This document shows, piece by piece, positions 50,665 through 57,832 of a stretch of 64,000 nt of DNA. The translations under genes were made by a program, and so were the position numbers. Source of the DNA: CAZHHM01 sp964532225 (lineage in GTDB: Bacteria; Margulisbacteria; WOR-1; JAKLHX01); the NCBI GenBank assembly GCA_964532225.1, contig CAZHHM010000006.1:13304-77303 (forward strand), read 5' to 3'. Every line of letters begins with the position of its first letter. Position 1 is the first letter of the stretch. The notes under the pieces were generated by a model. The model had not been told where the DNA came from, searched no databases, and saw nothing but the letters and a program-made list of their open reading frames with translations.

Positions 50665-51783
50665 TTAAGAGCCTTTTTTCATTGAACCGACGAACCTCTC
50701 GAAAAGATAATCGCTGTCATGCGGACCGGGGGACGCTTCAGGGTGGTATTGCACCGAGAATATCGGCAGGAACTTGTGCGAGAGCCCCTCGCAGGTGCCG
50801 TCGTTCAGGTTGAGGTGAGTGATCTCTATGTTCGAGTTCTTGAAAGAATCAGGGTCGACGGCGAAACCGTGGTTCTGGGAAGTTATCTCGACCTTGCCGG
50901 TCTTAAGGTTCTTTACCGGGTGGTTCGCCCCCCTGTGCCCGAACTTGAGCTTGAAGGTCTTTCCGCCGAACGCCAGAGAAAGTATCTGGTGTCCCAGGCA
51001 GATGCCGAATATCGGCATCTTTCCGGAAAGTTTCTGTACATTATGCACAGCATAGTCCACTGCCTCAGGGTCTCCCGGGCCGTTGCTCAGCATTACCCCG
51101 TCAGGCTTCATCTTGACGACCTCTTCAGCCGTAGTGTCGGCGGGGACCACCTTGATATTGCATCCGAACGAATGCAGCTTTCGCAGTATATTGTATTTGA
51201 CCCCGTAATCGAATACGACTACATTGAACTGGGCCTTTTTGGCAGAGCCGTTCTTTGCCAGAAGGTCTCGGCTGCCTTCATTCCAGTCATATCCTTTGCT
51301 GCAGCTGACATCCTTTACCAGGTCGATACCGACTATGGAGGGGGAAGCAAGTACCTTTTTCAGCAATGAACGGATATCCTTGTCTGTCGTGGATATGATC
51401 CCGCGCATCGCGCCTTTTGTCCTGATATGGCGGGTCAGGGCCCTGGTGTCGATCTCGGATATTCCTATGACGCCCTGTTTCTTCATGTAGTCGTCAAGAG
51501 AGAAGTCGGCGCGCCAGTTGCTGTGAATATTGCTCGTTTCCCTTACAACAAACCCTGAACAGTGTGTCTTGAAAGATTCGACATCGTCCTTGTTGGCCCC
51601 GTAATTGCCTATCTCCGGATAGGTCATGGTGATTATCTGGTATTTATAGGACGGATCGGTGAGTATTTCCTGATAACCTGTCATAGAGGTGTTGAAGCAG
51701 ACCTCCCCGAACGTCTCGCCCTCGGCCCCGAACCCGAGGCCTTCGAAATATGTTCCGTCCTCAAGCATCAATATTGCGTTCAT
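50665..51783 (-). CDS. carA: Carbamoyl-phosphate synthase small subunit
   Basis: CarA is the glutamine amidotransferase subunit that supplies ammonia to CarB for pyrimidine and arginine synthesis. The 372-aa protein begins MNAILMLEDGTYFEGLGFGA and has NGPGDPEAV, the nucleophile motif FGICLGHQILSLAFGG, and the C-terminal SVQYHPEASPGPHD with His and Glu of the triad. The start at 51783 is preceded by TATAAT 7 nt upstream; the long upstream in-frame extension lacks homology. carB does not follow; instead a pseudokinase, PASTA, rpe, ribD and ubiA operon does. Confidence 0.97.
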   Translation of the reverse strand: MNAILMLEDGTYFEGLGFGAEGETFGEVCFNTSMTGYQEILTDPSYKYQIITMTYPEIGNYGANKDDVESFKTHCSGFVVRETSNIHSNWRADFSLDDYMKKQGVIGISEIDTRALTRHIRTKGAMRGIISTTDKDIRSLLKKVLASPSIVGIDLVKDVSCSKGYDWNEGSRDLLAKNGSAKKAQFNVVVFDYGVKYNILRKLHSFGCNIKVVPADTTAEEVVKMKPDGVMLSNGPGDPEAVDYAVHNVQKLSGKMPIFGICLGHQILSLAFGGKTFKLKFGHRGANHPVKNLKTGKVEITSQNHGFAVDPDSFKNSNIEITHLNLNDGTCEGLSHKFLPIFSVQYHPEASPGPHDSDYLFERFVGSMKKGS

Positions 51784-51790
51784 TGAATAT

Positions 51791-51796
51791 ATTATA
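51791..51796 (-). promoter_or_regulatory. carA operon -10 element, leaderless start
   Basis: TATAAT on the minus strand ends 7 nt before the ATG. No ribosome binding site fits in between. Confidence 0.55.
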
Positions 51797-51853
51797 GCAG
51801 TTGGCAGATAACAGATGGCGCGTGTAAAAATCCAACAGGAGGGAAAAAGAAGT

Positions 51854-51880
51854 GAAATCCGCCAAAAACCGGGTCGATAT
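51854..51880 (+). promoter_or_regulatory. Sigma-28-like promoter of the 282-aa orphan gene
   Basis: GAAA (51854-51857), exactly 15 nt, then GTCGATAT (51873-51880). The first ten bases (GAAATCCGCC) are identical to those of the promoter at 52767, 0.9 kb away. Confidence 0.62.
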
Positions 51881-51912
51881 TTGACCGTCACCGACAACAA
51901 AGGAGAACTTGC

Positions 51913-52761
51913 ATGAGCGGAACAGGGATGAGGATAGCACCGATGAAGATAAGGGACTTCAGGACGCATACGGTAGACATGTCCAGACAGCAACTTCCTG
52001 TCAGTGTCACTTTCAGGAATTTCCATGTTATGGAGGGCCTGAATTATCATGGTCTCATAAGGACGGAACAGACCAATAAAGGTACGATACGCCCTGAATA
52101 TTTTCTGGACATCGAGGGGCTTAAGAAATTAGCCCAGGCTGAAACCAACTTCAATGTCTTTAAAGAAGAATGTGTGGAGTTCGGCAAAAACGGCATCTGG
52201 GATAGTTTTTATCGTCTGGGACTGCCTAAGGGTCTCGAATGTAATGACGTCGCACAGGGGATAGCGGGCCTTCTTTGCCCGGAGGCCAGGGTAGAGAAAT
52301 ACGGGGATCATAAGGAACAAGTCCTTAATGCTGTCGGACTTCTTCAAAAAGGCAGATACGGGGAATATCTCGCGGCGAAGTCAGCCCTGCAGCAAGAAGG
52401 GGTCGAGATAGATTTCACCGGAGCGGAATTCCTAAAGACAAGATGGGGGAAATTCTCCGATTTTTCCCTGCATCTGTTAAGGTCCAGCGCGAGGACCATG
52501 GCGACCCCTTTCATCGGGACCGCAGGCGCAGGATTGATCGCATCAGCTTTCTTTTTGAACACTAACGCAAAAATATCCGACGATGCAGCGCTAGTACTGA
52601 CTTTAGTGGGCGGTACATTGGTATTGTTCAGCATTGAAACGATCCGGCTGATAAAATCAGAATACGGCCGTTTTAAGCAATACCAATACAGCACAGAATA
52701 TGAGTTTGACCCTGGCACAAGACTTCTCCGTATGGGACCAGAAGAGGAATACGGCATCTGA
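51913..52761 (+). CDS. Orphan protein with two C-terminal membrane helices (282 aa)
   Basis: No family recognised. Residues 1-190 are soluble and polar, with a Cys pair region (NDVAQGIAGLLCPEARVEKY). Two predicted membrane helices follow at about 199-216 (TPFIGTAGAGLIASAFFLN) and 226-245 (ALVLTLVGGTLVLFSIETI), then a short cytoplasmic-looking tail ending RLLRMGPEEEYGI. A strong AAAGGAGAA site precedes the ATG, unlike the leaderless housekeeping genes. It is divergent from carA, is controlled by a sigma-28-like promoter, and is followed by two small orphan genes with a sister promoter. Confidence 0.75.
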   Translation: MSGTGMRIAPMKIRDFRTHTVDMSRQQLPVSVTFRNFHVMEGLNYHGLIRTEQTNKGTIRPEYFLDIEGLKKLAQAETNFNVFKEECVEFGKNGIWDSFYRLGLPKGLECNDVAQGIAGLLCPEARVEKYGDHKEQVLNAVGLLQKGRYGEYLAAKSALQQEGVEIDFTGAEFLKTRWGKFSDFSLHLLRSSARTMATPFIGTAGAGLIASAFFLNTNAKISDDAALVLTLVGGTLVLFSIETIRLIKSEYGRFKQYQYSTEYEFDPGTRLLRMGPEEEYGI

Positions 52762-52766
52762 AACCT

Positions 52767-52793
52767 GAAATCCGCCGGAAGATCTGACGATAT
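52767..52793 (+). promoter_or_regulatory. Sigma-28-like promoter of the 64-aa/67-aa orphan pair
   Basis: GAAA (52767-52770), exactly 15 nt, then GACGATAT (52786-52793). It shares its left part with the promoter at 51854 and its right part (ATCTGACGATATATA) with that at 18781. Confidence 0.62.
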
Positions 52794-52811
52794 ATATATG
52801 AGGGCAATAAG

Positions 52812-53006
52812 ATGGCGGACACGATAACAAGAGAGTTCCTGACGGCCGAAAAGGTCACCGTGAACGGTAAGGGCTATATCAAAAAGCCCTCCGCGGAGAC
52901 ATTTGAAGATATCCTCAAGAACAAGCCCGGGAGCTTTATAAACATACTTGCCAACAGCCTGTCCACCGGAAAAGCGCCGGGCAAGAGCGTCAGCTACTGG
53001 AAGTAG
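52812..53006 (+). CDS. Small orphan protein (64 aa), distant member of the local small-protein family
   Basis: Unrecognised. The layout matches the two small proteins at 14.1-14.6 kb: a strand with FLTAEKVTVNGKGYI (compare IFETTGNIKVGGKMF), a charged middle, then GSFINILANSL (compare NGFFNKLYSKG) and a basic end. There is no signal peptide or membrane helix. A weak GAGGGC site lies before the ATG. It is co-directional with the 67-aa gene that begins 4 nt after its stop. Its sigma-28-like promoter ties it to the same regulon. Confidence 0.58.
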   Translation: MADTITREFLTAEKVTVNGKGYIKKPSAETFEDILKNKPGSFINILANSLSTGKAPGKSVSYWK

Positions 53007-53010
53007 AACA

Positions 53011-53214
53011 ATGAAAGACAGCAAAATGATAATGGTGATCGCCGATATCATGTTCAAGAGATATCTGTCCGACATAAAGATGGTCCGGCCCAAGAGCATA
53101 AAGCTCGTTAACATGAGGTTCGAAGAAGGCGAGCTGCCTCAGATAAATGAATTCCTTATGGTCGAGAACGCAGCAAAATGGTGCGAGCTCAAGGCCAGCA
53201 CTTTCAGGAACTAG
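53011..53214 (+). CDS. Small orphan protein (67 aa)
   Basis: Unrecognised. The protein begins MKDSKMIMVIADIMFKRYLS and is amphipathic rather than clearly membrane-spanning; it ends ENAAKWCELKASTFRN, with one Cys. It starts 4 nt after the 64-aa gene, so both are probably on one mRNA from the sigma-28-like promoter. Its end overlaps the convergent nadK by 4 nt. The start at 53011 was preferred to an in-frame upstream one that would lie inside the preceding gene. Confidence 0.5.
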   Translation: MKDSKMIMVIADIMFKRYLSDIKMVRPKSIKLVNMRFEEGELPQINEFLMVENAAKWCELKASTFRN

Positions 53215-54065
53215 CCTCCCCAGCCGAGCTTTTCTTTCAGTACGCCGAAGAAACCGAAATCTTTCACCCTCAATAGTTTTGTGTTGAACGCCGCCCTTGT
53301 AATGAAGATGTCGTCCCCGGTCTTCAGCTTAACGACCTGCTGGCCGTCGACGGTCGCTATGGCAAGGACGCCTTCCGGCGCCTTAGAAATATTTATCCTC
53401 AACTCCTCTTCCGAGCCGATCACGATGGACCTGTTGCTTATGGACAGGGAGCATATCGCGGTAATGACCATGGCGCAAAGCCTGGGGTCCACTATGGGCC
53501 CTCCGGCCGAAAGATTGTGCCCGGTCGAACCGGTCGGGGTGGAGACTATCAGCCCGTCCCCGCTGTAGTTGGTCATGAGCTCCCCGTTCATATAGGTGTC
53601 CAGCTTTATGACCCTTGCGATGCCGCTTTTTCCGATAACGATATCGTTGAGCGCGTAAAGGGAACCGATCAGTCTTTTCCCTCTCCTGATGACAATATTG
53701 AGCATCATCCGTTCGTCAATCACAAGTTTGCCCGCAGATGCTGCGGCTATCAGGGCTGCGGCCTTCTTTGGGCTTCCTTCCGTTAGAAACCCGCGTCTCC
53801 CGAGATTAATTCCGAGAATGGGTTTCCCCATCTGAGAAAAAAGCCGAGCGCTGCGGAGTATGGTCCCGTCGCCCCCGACAGAAAGAATAAAACTTGCCTG
53901 CGAATAGTCTTTTGTCACCGATGAGGAAGGGAGCCCAAGCGCGCTCGCATGCTCTTTACCGGCAAGGACCCTGTATCTGCCTTTAGGTAAGGTTCTTAAG
54001 ATCTTTTTCGTCTCTTGAGCGACGAAAGGACTGTTGTCCTTGATAACTACTACAAAGGTGTCCAT
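53211..54065 (-). CDS. nadK: NAD kinase
   Basis: NadK makes NADP from NAD. The 284-aa protein has the kinase motif SVGGDGTILRSARL, GINLGRRGFL, and STPTGSTGHNLSAGGPIVDP, which contains the NAD-binding residues. The start at 54065 (MDTFVVVIKDNS) is 6 nt after a TATAAT box, so the mRNA appears leaderless. Confidence 0.95.
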   Translation of the reverse strand: MDTFVVVIKDNSPFVAQETKKILRTLPKGRYRVLAGKEHASALGLPSSSVTKDYSQASFILSVGGDGTILRSARLFSQMGKPILGINLGRRGFLTEGSPKKAAALIAAASAGKLVIDERMMLNIVIRRGKRLIGSLYALNDIVIGKSGIARVIKLDTYMNGELMTNYSGDGLIVSTPTGSTGHNLSAGGPIVDPRLCAMVITAICSLSISNRSIVIGSEEELRINISKAPEGVLAIATVDGQQVVKLKTGDDIFITRAAFNTKLLRVKDFGFFGVLKEKLGWGG

Positions 54066-54071
54066 GGGGAT

Positions 54072-54077
54072 ATTATA
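54072..54077 (-). promoter_or_regulatory. nadK -10 element, leaderless start
   Basis: TATAAT on the minus strand ends 6 nt before the ATG at 54065. Confidence 0.55.
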
Positions 54078-54103
54078 ACCCTTCATCCCGTATAGGAAAA
54101 CAC

Positions 54104-54131
54104 TTGCAAAATGTGAACTTAATGTTAAAAT
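54104..54131 (+). promoter_or_regulatory. Promoter of the beta-barrel candidate gene
   Basis: TTGCAA (54104-54109), 16-nt spacer, TAAAAT (54126-54131). A strong GAAGGGGGTG ribosome binding site precedes the ATG. Confidence 0.55.
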
Positions 54132-54164
54132 TCTATCCAGACAAAACTCGAAGGGGGTGAAATA

Positions 54165-54827
54165 ATGAAGAAAGTTTTAGTCGCAATAGTATTAGTGTTG
54201 GCGGTCGCTACGGCCGCAAGTGCGGAAGTGCTCTCGACCGCTAATACCTTGGGAGCCGGCAGCTGGGGATGGTTGGGCGCAGGGCAGTATACATCCACGA
54301 CTGTGGCAAATTCTAATTCCTATGGTATCGGCGGATACATCGGATACGGAATACTGGACAACCTTGATATCTATGCCAAACTCGGCTATGGTATCGGGGC
54401 AAATCCTGCAGCGGGCGTGACCGTGAACGGGATAAATCAGGGATTGAGCGTTAAGTATTCCCTGATCTCAGGCATGGACGCTCCTTTCAGCTTAGCTCTC
54501 GGGGCAACGTTCAAGACAACGACCACATCGGCGTCTTTCGGCGGAGCGGTCGTGTCCCATTCAGTTGAGGGAGACCTCGGTCTGGGGTTGGTGGCCAGCA
54601 AGATCATGGTGCCTTGGGTGCCTTATGCTGCGGTCGCCTATCACAGCCTGAATATGAACACCGGAGCGGCAACAGGTTCAAAGCTCGAGCTTGCGGTCGG
54701 TACGCAGATGTTGCTTTCAGCATCATCGGCTATCATCGGCGAGATCGACCTTCAGTCAACGACCTGGGGCGGAGCAGCTGCAACAACAGCTACTCAGATC
54801 TCTCTTGGTTACAGCGCGAAGATATAG
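54165..54827 (+). CDS. Probable outer-membrane beta-barrel protein
   Basis: The 220-aa protein has a clean signal peptide (MKKVLVAIVLVLAVATAASA). About 200 residues rich in Gly, Ser, Thr and Tyr follow, with alternating hydrophobic strands (GIGGYIGYGILDNLDIYAKL) and a terminal strand ISLGYSAKI that lacks the classical terminal Phe. This looks like a small outer-membrane porin-like barrel; no family is certain. It has its own promoter, a strong ribosome binding site and a terminator, which suggests high expression. Confidence 0.75.
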   Translation: MKKVLVAIVLVLAVATAASAEVLSTANTLGAGSWGWLGAGQYTSTTVANSNSYGIGGYIGYGILDNLDIYAKLGYGIGANPAAGVTVNGINQGLSVKYSLISGMDAPFSLALGATFKTTTTSASFGGAVVSHSVEGDLGLGLVASKIMVPWVPYAAVAYHSLNMNTGAATGSKLELAVGTQMLLSASSAIIGEIDLQSTTWGGAAATTATQISLGYSAKI

Positions 54828-54844
54828 TCCAAATAGATAATTGT

Positions 54845-54879
54845 AGGGGTCCCGAGCTCTTCGGGGCCCTTACTTTTTT
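54845..54879 (+). terminator. Terminator of the beta-barrel candidate gene
   Basis: AGGGGTCCCGA, loop GCTCT, TCGGGGCCCTT forms an 11-bp stem with two G-U pairs, followed by six T. Confidence 0.85.
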
Positions 54880-54890
54880 AGATATTGGAG

Positions 54891-54911
54891 GGACGTTGCA
54901 TTGCAACGTCC
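54891..54911. repeat. Short palindrome between the beta-barrel gene and tlyA
   Basis: GGACGTTGCA and TGCAACGTCC are perfect 10-bp inverted repeats around a single T. It lacks a T-run and lies beyond the terminator, so it is more likely a repeat unit or protein site than a second terminator. Confidence 0.5.
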
Positions 54912-54955
54912 TTACGGCTTTTATCGATAAGATGATCGAGGGTAAGGCAACGAAC

Positions 54956-55684
54956 TCACAGCTTTAGATGGACAAAGAGCTCCTTGTTCCCGTCCGCGCC
55001 GGTGATGGGGGAGTCGGTCTTTCCAATAACAGTGAAGCCAAGTTCCTTTGAACCGTTGATCACCTTTTCAACGATCGTTTCTCTGATGCTGTCATCCCTG
55101 ATTACCCCGCCTTTGCCGACCTGACCTTTTTCCGCCTCGAACTGGGGCTTTACAAGAGAAACGATCTCACCGTCATCCGAAAGGAGTTCTTTTAAAGCCG
55201 GCAGGACCTTTAGGATAGAGATGAATGAAACGTCCATCACACAAAGGGAGATATTATCTTTAATGTCCTCGGTCGTCAGTCCTCTGGCGTTGGTCTTTTC
55301 TATAACAACGACCTTTTTATTATTTCTTATCTTCAGGTCAAGTTGGCCGTAACCGACATCAACGGCGTATACTTTCGCGGCGCCTCTTTGCAAAAGACAA
55401 TCGGTAAATCCTCCCGTCGATGCGCCGATATCAAGACATATCTTTCCTTTCGGGTCGACTTTAAAATCATCGAGAGCTCCTTCAAGCTTCAATCCCCCCC
55501 GGCTGACATATTTCAGCCTTTCGCCAAGCAGGCGGATAGGGGAGTCTTCGTCGATAAGAGTTCCTGCTTTATCTATTTTCTGTTCTTTGACAAGGATATT
55601 CCCTGCCATTATCTCGGCCTGTGCTTTTGTCCGGCTTTCAAATAATCCTTTTTCAACAAGAACCTGATCAAGGCGTTTTTTCAT
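54956..55684 (-). CDS. tlyA: TlyA family rRNA methyltransferase
   Basis: The 242-aa protein has an N-terminal S4 RNA-binding domain (MKKRLDQVLVEKGLFESRTK) and an FtsJ-like SAM methyltransferase domain (ICLDIGASTGGFTDCLLQRG, VMDVSFISI, LVKPQFEAEKGQVGKGG). TlyA 2'-O-methylates 16S and/or 23S rRNA; the mycobacterial enzyme was first described as a hemolysin. The ATG at 55684 is 8 nt after TATAAT, so it appears leaderless. Its start is only 24 nt from the divergent pcrA start. Confidence 0.94.
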   Translation of the reverse strand: MKKRLDQVLVEKGLFESRTKAQAEIMAGNILVKEQKIDKAGTLIDEDSPIRLLGERLKYVSRGGLKLEGALDDFKVDPKGKICLDIGASTGGFTDCLLQRGAAKVYAVDVGYGQLDLKIRNNKKVVVIEKTNARGLTTEDIKDNISLCVMDVSFISILKVLPALKELLSDDGEIVSLVKPQFEAEKGQVGKGGVIRDDSIRETIVEKVINGSKELGFTVIGKTDSPITGADGNKELFVHLKL

Positions 55685-55692
55685 GTTCAAAA

Positions 55693-55702
55693 ATTATATA
55701 AT
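55693..55702. promoter_or_regulatory. Overlapping divergent -10 elements of tlyA and pcrA
   Basis: ATTATATAAT holds TATAAT on the minus strand (55698-55693, 8 nt before tlyA) and TATAAT on the plus strand (55697-55702, 6 nt before pcrA). The boxes share two base pairs. Both transcripts would be leaderless and use of the promoters must be mutually exclusive. Confidence 0.65.
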
Positions 55703-55708
55703 AAATCC

Positions 55709-57832
55709 ATGGCCATCCTCAAATCCCTTAACGACAAGCAAAAGGAAGCGGTGCTTTGCACCGAAGGTCCTCTTTTGATAATCGCAGGCGCCGGTTCGGG
55801 AAAAACCCGCGTTATAACGCACAGGATCGCATTTCTAATAAAAGAAAAGAACGTCCCTTCGCATTCGATACTTGCCGTAACTTTCACCAACAAAGCGGCA
55901 GATGAAATGAAGCACCGCCTTAAGAAGCTGGTAGGCGAGACATACAAGGACATGTGGGTCGGGACCTTTCATTCAATATGCGGAAGGATACTGCGAAGAC
56001 ATATCGATAAGCTCGGCTGGGACAAGAACTTTGTCATATACGACACCGACGACCAGAAAGCCCTCATGAAAAAGGTAATACGAGAGCTGGACCTGGACGA
56101 GAAAAGATACAAGCCTTCCGGGATGCTCGAATCCATAAGCCGAGCGAAGAACCAGCTCGTGACCGTGGAGGAGTACGCAAAAAGGGCAGCGGATATCTGG
56201 GAGGAGAGGGTCTCTCAGTGCTATGAGCTTTACCAGAAAAAGCTCAGGGACAACAATGCTATAGACTTTGACGACATGCTTATGCTGACAGTTCAGCTGT
56301 TCGAGAGCGTTTCAAGTGTCAGGGAGTACTACCAAAGAAGGTTCAGGTATCTGAGCGTGGACGAATACCAGGACACCAACCACGCGCAGTACATGATAAC
56401 CAAATATCTGGCCGATATGCACAAGAACATCTGCGTGGTAGGCGATGACGACCAGAGCATTTACGGGTTCAGGGGCGCGGACATCGAGAACATACTTGAC
56501 TTTGAGAGCGATTTCGGCAGCGCCAGGGTCATAAAGCTCGAGGAGAACTACAGGTCCACCAAGAACATTCTCGAGGCAGCCAACAACGTGATATCGCACA
56601 ACGAAAGAAGAAAGCCCAAACAGCTCTGGACCAACAACGACCAGGGCACGAAGATAGCATCGTACGAGGCGCTTGACGAAAGGGGCGAGGCCCGGTTCGT
56701 CGTGGAAGAGATAAAGAGGACGGTCGGGATGCAGGAGCTGAACAAGGTAGCCATTCTCTACAGGACCAACGCACAGTCAAGGGTGATGGAGGAAATGCTG
56801 CTTCAGAACGGAATGCCTTACAAGATCTTCAGCGGGTTCCGTTTTTACGAAAGGAAAGAGATCAAGGACGTCCTTTCTCTTCTGCGCCTTATCTATAATG
56901 CGGCGGACGACCTGAGCTTCCTGAGGGTGATCCAGGTCATGGCAGAAGGGGTCGGTACCGCATCGATACTTAAGCTCGAGACATTTGCCAGGGACAAGTC
57001 CCTGTCCATGTTCAACAGCCTGCAGTATATCCAGACATCTGACCTGCCTGCCAAAGCAAGGAACGAGCTGGCAAGGATATTTGAAAAGGTCAACTCGTTC
57101 AAGGAGTCGGCAAAGGACCTGTCGGCCTCGGAGATGGTCCGTCTTGTGATCGACCAGTCGGGAATGATGTCCGAGCTTGAGGCAGAGGGTACGGACGACG
57201 CATCGGTCCGCGCCGAGAACCTGAAAGAGTTCATATCTGTCGCGATGGAGTTCGAGAAGAACTCGGAAGAGATAACGCTTGAGGCCTTTCTTCAGCAGAT
57301 CGCGCTCGTCACCGACCAGGATTATGTGGACGCAACAAAGCCGTTCGTTACCCTGATGACCTTCCACGCGGCAAAAGGGACAGAGTTTCCCGTGCTTTTC
57401 ATGATAGGGCTTGAAGAAGGCATTTTTCCTCATTTCAGGTCTATGTTCGAGCCTGCCGAGATGGAAGAGGAAAGAAGGCTTTGTTACGTGGGCATCACCA
57501 GGGCAAAGGAAAAACTGTACCTTTGCAGGGCTTCCGAAAGGATGCTGTTCGGAGAGTATTTCTGCAACGGGCCTTCCAGGTTCCTTGAAGAGATACCGAA
57601 AGAGCTTCTCTCAGAGATGAACGGCGAGGAAAGACCCGATGACCAGGGAGAGAGGGCCCCGTTCACCTGCGATTACAGCCTGGGAGAGATGGTGCGCCAT
57701 CCGAAATGGGGCTCGGGGGAGATAGTCAAGATAGAGGGCGAATCGGAAGAGACCATGATAGACGTGCTTTTCTTCGCTCACGGCAAAAAGACGCTATTGG
57801 TGAAATATGCACCTATACAAAAAGAGAATTAA
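55709..57832 (+). CDS. pcrA: ATP-dependent DNA helicase PcrA/UvrD
   Basis: PcrA/UvrD is a superfamily-1 3'-5' helicase for nucleotide-excision repair and removal of RecA or polymerase. The 707-aa protein has Walker A GAGSGKTRV, motif Ia TFTNKAADEM, Walker B VDEYQDTN, motif III VVGDDDQSIYGFRGAD, motif IV YRTNAQSR, and motifs V/VI TFHAAKGTEF and YVGITRAKEKL. The C-terminal tail (VRHPKWGSGEIVKIEG) is the RNA-polymerase-contacting Tudor-like domain of PcrA. Its end overlaps the next gene by 26 nt. Confidence 0.96.
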   Translation: MAILKSLNDKQKEAVLCTEGPLLIIAGAGSGKTRVITHRIAFLIKEKNVPSHSILAVTFTNKAADEMKHRLKKLVGETYKDMWVGTFHSICGRILRRHIDKLGWDKNFVIYDTDDQKALMKKVIRELDLDEKRYKPSGMLESISRAKNQLVTVEEYAKRAADIWEERVSQCYELYQKKLRDNNAIDFDDMLMLTVQLFESVSSVREYYQRRFRYLSVDEYQDTNHAQYMITKYLADMHKNICVVGDDDQSIYGFRGADIENILDFESDFGSARVIKLEENYRSTKNILEAANNVISHNERRKPKQLWTNNDQGTKIASYEALDERGEARFVVEEIKRTVGMQELNKVAILYRTNAQSRVMEEMLLQNGMPYKIFSGFRFYERKEIKDVLSLLRLIYNAADDLSFLRVIQVMAEGVGTASILKLETFARDKSLSMFNSLQYIQTSDLPAKARNELARIFEKVNSFKESAKDLSASEMVRLVIDQSGMMSELEAEGTDDASVRAENLKEFISVAMEFEKNSEEITLEAFLQQIALVTDQDYVDATKPFVTLMTFHAAKGTEFPVLFMIGLEEGIFPHFRSMFEPAEMEEERRLCYVGITRAKEKLYLCRASERMLFGEYFCNGPSRFLEEIPKELLSEMNGEERPDDQGERAPFTCDYSLGEMVRHPKWGSGEIVKIEGESEETMIDVLFFAHGKKTLLVKYAPIQKEN

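Noticed and set aside
51797..51820. Weak heptads (GCAGTTG, GCAGATA, ACAGATG) upstream of carA
   Set aside because: Only three imperfect units and no inverted partner. Too short to separate from chance.
52344..53114. A 256-aa open frame on the minus strand with a hydrophobic N-terminus
   Set aside because: It lies across three plus-strand genes and their promoter and contains their antisense codons. The plus-strand genes have promoters and ribosome sites, and this frame has none.
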